In this document: positions 59,295 to 64,000 of the stretch, in pieces
Numbering within the stretch: the first letter of the stretch is position 1
Layout: each line of letters starts with the position of its first letter
NCBI GenBank assembly: GCA_001792895.1
Contig: MARA01000022.1
Location: forward strand, 186,001-250,000
Source of the DNA: Lentinus brumalis
Lineage: Eukaryota; Basidiomycota; Agaricomycetes; Polyporales; Polyporaceae
Direction: 5' to 3'
DNA length: 64,000 nt
Notes under the pieces: generated by a model
Databases searched by the model: none
Told to the model about the DNA's origin: nothing
What the model saw: only the letters and a program-made list of their open reading frames with translations
Translations under genes and position numbers: made by a program

Positions 59295-60898
59295 CGTCAG
59301 CAGTGAGGGAGAGTTCGGTGGCTCACCAGGTCATGTTGCAAGAGCGACGTCCTATGTATAACAAACAAACTGGCACCTAGGGCGGAGATAAAGGCAGAGG
59401 TGCTATCGCGCCGCACGACCATGATGCATGACTCATGAGGAAGTTCGATAAGGGGAACATGTATAGCTAGCGCATGGGTGTCTTCTGAACATCCTACTCA
59501 CCTCGTCTACATAAGAACGCCAAACCCGCAGAGGTTGACGATCGGCCTCTGTTCATGGTGAGACACTCATATGAGGCCGCAGAGGTCGACATACGCTCGG
59601 CCGTCCCGCGCATGGCGAATATTGGGTACGTCGGCATACTGCCTGTATTCGTGGGCTCGACTGGATGCTCTCTTGATTATGCAAGGCTGATGAAGGCTAC
59701 CGAGTTATAGATGCACATACCCAAACGACTCTTTTCAGAATCACCAACTGACAGTCCTCCGTCGGAACCTGCGGGCGTGACAAAGAATCATTTCGATCGT
59801 CCTTCCGAGGGTGTAGACAGTGCGACTGGCAGACAACCATAGCGAAATGAATCAGAATCAAGACAGGGAACCAAGCCACGACTTGAGGAGGTCGAGAACA
59901 AGTGCAGAGGCTGAGCTAGTAGTAAATACGTCGTCAGTAAGGATGAGTAAGTATAGCCATTAAAGCGTCATAAGTAATCTTTTCTAGTGATTGCTACTTA
60001 CTACTATCGCCAGCCGAGCTCAGACGGGCTTTCTTACCACAACGACCACTGTGCTGCCACCAGCCGCTGCACGCTGATGCGACACGCCCAAGCTCTCTGC
60101 ACGTAGCCAAGCAACCTCGGTTGACTGCCGTCGACTCAGAAGTGAACGCTTGGGATCCCGGTAGCAGACCGAGCAAAGTCTCCGCGGAAAAGCAATGTCA
60201 AGGTGTGTCTCTACTTCACGGATAGATCATACACATGTTCACTGGAAGCAACCCTTATGCAATTGTGGACGCTTCGGGGGAGGCTCGGCAGGAACCTTGT
60301 CATTCGAATTTGCCCTGCCGCGTCCACTCAACAGTCAATCATCGTCGCTACTCCGGGAAAAAGCAACGTCCATGAAACTCGTCGCTGGTAGACGTCTGGA
60401 TGACCGGCCCAGCGCGCGATATGTCTGGGCTCTCGACATCATATTGTTTGGCGATGTCTTCGAATACATTGTCTACTCATCAGGACTCGGGACCGCCCAG
60501 TCTGAAAACAAGCTATATCGACGTTTAGGCCTGTGCATGGTGGATCCCCCTCTGACCCAAGTTTGCTGCCCTTCCACTCGGATCGACTTGCGGCATCTCC
60601 ATCTACTTGCCCTGAGATTGACGCTCTCCTGAGGGTCCTCTTCGCCCCCACATGCGTCTTCTGCAGGTAGCACTGCTGGCCTATATCATGCTGTTCAGGC
60701 TCCAGGAACAACTCCCCTTGACCAATTCATTTTCTATCCGTCCTGCGGCGATGTCGGGCTTACCTCGTATCCTAGAGGCTAGCTGCGGTATAAGAGGCGC
60801 ATCATCCACCTTGCCCATCTTGTACCAAGCTCTTCACCTCTATCACTTTGGTCTTCTCTGAGCTCGTCTTGCAATCTTTCTCTCATCCACCATGTCTC
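59295..60898. other. Intergenic region right of the ureohydrolase
   Basis: About 1.6 kb with no recognisable gene; it holds the ureohydrolase promoter. Confidence 0.4.
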
Positions 60899-61180
60899 GT
60901 GTCCTCCCTGATCGACACCACCGGCTTCACTCTCGACGACGCCTCAATCACTGTCGGGGTCTCGGTCGACGACGCGATCGTTGGATACACGTCCGAAACC
61001 CCGTACAACAGCACGGACCTCAAGCGTCAAAATGACCTGATCTTCTAAGGCGTTGAGAAGCAGCTCAACTCTGGCACCGCGTACACCGTGGACTACAGTT
61101 CAGCGTGGTGGAATGCCAATGGCGAAGGGCCGCGTCGCGTCAAGCCGGCGTCGTTCATGTTCAGGTACTTACACGCCGCA
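60899..61180 (+). pseudogene. Possible gene fragment (Thr/Val-rich, interrupted)
   Basis: One frame reads SSLIDTTGFTLDDASITVGV, VDDAIVGYTSETPYNSTDLK, a TAA stop, then LNSGTAYTVDYSSAWWNANG. The composition is that of a secreted beta-rich fungal protein, but the stop, a mismatch with the ATG frame at 60891, and the lack of further exons point to a fragment. Family not recognised. Confidence 0.3.
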
Positions 61181-61606
61181 GGCTTAGGAACTTGAGCGAG
61201 AAGTATACTTCTCACGCATTCACTCGGCTTGGGTCTCTTAGTTTCCGGGCGATTGCTGACTGAATTCCTTACCATCGTGCAGTACATTGCAACAGTGGTG
61301 TATATGCATTGTCGCTTCTAGATCGATTTATGCGACAGATCCTATTGATAATAATGATTGTTGGTCGACTGCCCTACAACCTCCGTCGCACCCGCGTGCT
61401 CTCTCTCCGCCCTCCGCCTCCCAATTGTGGTGCGTGGTGTCCCTCGACAACGTCTGCGTGAGGACGACCTGGTTGCTATATCTGATCGCGCAACTTAGCT
61501 CGCGGCCCAAGTCATTTGATGCCGCAGACTCTCTGTACGGGCCGGAGATGCAGTCGAGGTGAAAGAAGGTCTGAGACGAAAGAGAGAGTTGCGGCTCGAG
61601 CAAGAT

Positions 61607-62602
61607 TCAGACAACGTTGAAATACTCTTGGGTCTCCTGAGTGGTATTATCGACCTGTTTCGCGCGGTTTCGTTAACTTCAAGGAAAACGAGGAACAACG
61701 GCATACCATGTCCAATAGGAGCCCAAGGATGGTGTCTATGTCGCTGACCGTTAAGTACAGGAAAGGTTGACGAACCGAGTGGACTTCAGATGGGCGTCCA
61801 TCCTGGGGAGCGTGATACGAGATGAACTGCCAAGTGTACTCGTGGATGAGCGCAGCCCTGCCGTGAGCTTTCCTGAGGTATGTCACAGCGTCAGATAGAG
61901 TATGGTGCGCACGGAAACTCGACGTACCCGGTTCTCTCGCACCAGTACTTCAACAGCGTGCTCACATACTCAAACGCAGCGGTGAAAGCCGAGCGAGTTT
62001 TCGCCTCGAAGATGTGCGAAACCTCGAGAGTCTTCAGCCACTCATGATCAGGAGTTTCTATGCTTTCTATGGGGTCGAAGGTTATGAATCCTGCAAAGTT
62101 GTAAGCTTGGAAGCGCGTCAAAGAGGGACTGCGACGCAGCGCTCACTTGCGGCGGCATTGTCTGCTCGGATGAGCATATGATGCACGAGCCCTTCAGGGG
62201 TATAGGGTTTCGTCCCAAATGCTGATGCGCGAAGCCAAGAACGCTCTGGAATACATATAACTTGTTTGTCTGGGGTACTGAGGACGCTTGTGATGCGGAG
62301 CATGATCAGATAGAGTACCATATTCGACGGTGTCCAATGCTGCCATAGGAAGGAGATAAGCTGGGTCGCATCGCTTTGAGCTGAAGTGTCTTCTATACAC
62401 TTACTTCAACAGGATAATGTGTTCTGGCATGCCCGAGGAGAGTCCGGAAGACCGGCATGGACATGGGGCAGTCTCGGTCGTTGCTACCTTCGCGAGCTCC
62501 GCGCTCTGCTGCATGATCTTGCGCTGTCTGATCCTTGAGTTCGAGCTTCTTGTGGCGGAAGGTGGAGAGGTCCTCGTAATCGATCTTCAGTCGTCCAGTC
62601 AT
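61607..62602 (-). CDS. Orphan protein of 255 residues
   Basis: Function unknown. Exons 62602-62405, 62339-62147, 62090-61928, 61872-61707 and 61654-61607 have clean GT-AG borders and close in phase (768 nt). Visible stretches: MTGRLKIDYEDLSTFRHKKL, MVLYLIMLRITSVLSTPDKQ, FITFDPIESIETPDHEWLKT, HIFEAKTRSAFTAAFEYVST, LIHEYTWQFISYHAPQDGRP and LTVSDIDTILGLLLDM. Soluble, no signal peptide. No domain recognised. A truncated relative of its 3' end lies at 56811-57031. Confidence 0.65.
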
Positions 62603-62857
62603 GTTGTCCTGGCATACGGCTGACGTTGAGAGGTGATCTTATATGTTCTCACGGATGGGGCAAATACGTGCATAGGGGGGAGAAGGAGGTTTAGCCGCTT
62701 ACATACTTCCGCTCTTCTCTAAGTAGACTTGCCGCTCCTCATTTGCGTAATGCCCCTAGTTATCACTCCCCGAAAAGCGATGACATATATACATAGATCA
62801 TAGACACAAAGTGTTCTTCATTGCGAGATGTATTCGTATAGTGCAGTCAACGTTCGC

Positions 62858-64000
62858 TCACCACAACTGCGTAGTTGCGTGAAACCGACCATCGGTCGAA
62901 CGACAATTGTTGCGAAAGAGGACATTGGCAGGGGCTTCCAGTGTTGGAACTTGGTACACATCAAGCCGAACACGATCCTTGTCCGCTCGCGCTGAGACGG
63001 CGGTCGATACTGGCCGCTTCACATTGGTTGCGGTATTTGCCTCCACGGTCTGGTTCAAAGACTCCCGAGAGTTTAGACTGGGCAAGAATATAGTGAGCTC
63101 CGAGCGCGACCGGGTGTCCAGGTACGCACCTAGTCAAGACAGCGTTGACATCGACTACGGAATGCTCTCTGTCACATTTCCGGCAGTGCCGGAGGTGTAG
63201 ACATGACACTCACCGGTCTCGAGAATGAAATCGAAGAAAAGGTTGTACAGCTTTGTGGGAGCGAGCGTATACTACGCGTGGCGGGCGTGAGTGAACGACG
63301 TGGGCCGGGATAAGACTGTAACATACTGCAGATAATGTTGCTATCGCGATGATCCTGCGAGGAGGTATCAATATGAGCGTAAAGTCTCAAGGTCGTGTCC
63401 TCTACATACGCAGACAAAGTGCTTGAGCTGACTACCATGACCAAGATCTTCGACACCATACTGTCGGATCTAGGTGGCCGCTCAGGTACTGGGTGGCCTT
63501 GGATGAGTCTACTACGCACCGTGCAATCCCAGAACGCCCGCGACGTAAATAGAACATCAGTGTTCCGGTGAAGAGAACCGTCGTCACTACTTCTATGGAG
63601 AGGGACCATATTGCTGCAGCCTGTATGGTCGTCAACTATGCAGATCTCGGCGATTAGAAGGAAGTATCCCTTTGTTTCTATCTCCGCTTCCAGTAGGACG
63701 TTGTGCATGAACCTGCAGAACGTGGCGCAGCAGGGTTAGCTGCGTTCCCGTTCGGAGAATGCAACTCACACTTGTGATGCGTAGTCTGAGTTCACAGGCA
63801 ATCCGCGCGTCAGCTAAGAGCTTCTGTTCCGAGGTTGCCATCCGATCATGTACTCACAGAGAGTGAGGCCTTGGGGATAAAGGTCAGAATGCCTCGCACT
63901 CGAGCGATGTTACTGGACGTACTGAAACGTGATAGTGCTAGTGCACCCTGAGAATGTTCGTCTCTGAGGGTGCATACAGCAGCGTCGAAGTTGTTTACAC
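62858..64000 (-). CDS. DUF6534-type multi-pass membrane protein (5' part beyond window)
   Basis: Member of a basidiomycete membrane-protein family (DUF6534) of unknown function, often compared with fungal receptors. Exons read so far: 63620-63520 (AAAIWSLSIEVVTTVLFTGT, then FYLRRGRSGIAR), 63469-63410 (SDSMVSKILVMVVSSSTLS), 63354-63327 (AIIAIATLSA), 63271-63214 (YTLAPTKLYNLFFDFILET), 63154-63130 (VDVNAVLT) and 63077-62858 (SLNSRESLNQTVE, then a polar tail). The core motif, R(S/T)DSMV followed by helix, K(L/C)Y and LNSR, is the DUF6534 signature. Phases close across all of these. Upstream exons (63700-64000) are only partly readable, and the start lies outside the window. Confidence 0.75.

Noticed and set aside
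1..64000. tRNA genes, CRISPR arrays or transposons
   Set aside because: I looked for box B-like motifs, regular spacers, integrase, transposase or reverse-transcriptase motifs and terminal repeats by eye and found none. A tRNAscan or repeat search would be decisive.

Overview
This window is nuclear DNA of a basidiomycete fungus, most likely an Agaricomycete of the Polyporales type. The signs are GC-rich coding sequence, dense genes on both strands, introns of about 45-65 nt with GT-AG ends (one GC-AG), exons as short as 9-18 nt, several cytochrome P450s, 7-TM proteins of the DUF6533 and DUF6534 types, and paralogues of a family that I know only from Agaricomycetes (WGPEP...RLGDVGY). There is no prokaryotic or viral backbone, no CRISPR array and no recognisable tRNA.

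Layout. 0-5 kb: LCB2 (serine palmitoyltransferase, cut by the left edge) and UDP-glucose dehydrogenase, both minus. 7.6-11.5 kb: a DUF6533 membrane protein (plus) and a secreted M28 aminopeptidase (minus). 13-22 kb: a P450 with 11 exons, an F-box gene and two tail-to-tail P450 paralogues. 23.5-29.2 kb: a secreted CPL1-like Cys-rich protein and a large SMP/C2 (Mug190/tricalbin-like) lipid-transfer protein with two apparent single-base frameshifts. 29.4-34.1 kb: RNA polymerase III subunit C34 carrying a long Lys/Arg/Ser insertion, a promethin-like membrane protein, and a decayed inverted partial copy of the C34 gene. 34.5-38.6 kb: an orphan gene and biotin-protein ligase. 39-44 kb: two small paralogues (KPDWYEI family) flanking a third P450 paralogue and a DUG1-like dipeptidase pseudogene. 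44.5-46.6 kb: FAD synthetase.

48.1-56.2 kb holds the most unusual feature: three tandem minus-strand genes sharing one N-terminal module, with a second exon of exactly 631 nt in all three, a common SDADL/DLPxDLH linker, and three different C-termini. Gene A ends in a short Ser-rich tail, gene B in a Zds-like domain and gene C in a bZIP. 56.8-64 kb: a partial copy of an orphan gene, a secreted ureohydrolase (14 exons), a gene fragment, the orphan gene itself, and a DUF6534 membrane protein cut by the right edge.

Most genes are housekeeping or secondary-metabolism genes with no operon logic. The themes of the window are local duplication with decay (C34, KPDWYEI family, P450s, orphan 3' end) and C-terminal domain swapping (the three mosaic genes). 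Exon borders were found by reading splice sites and checking that phases close; single-base errors in borders are possible.
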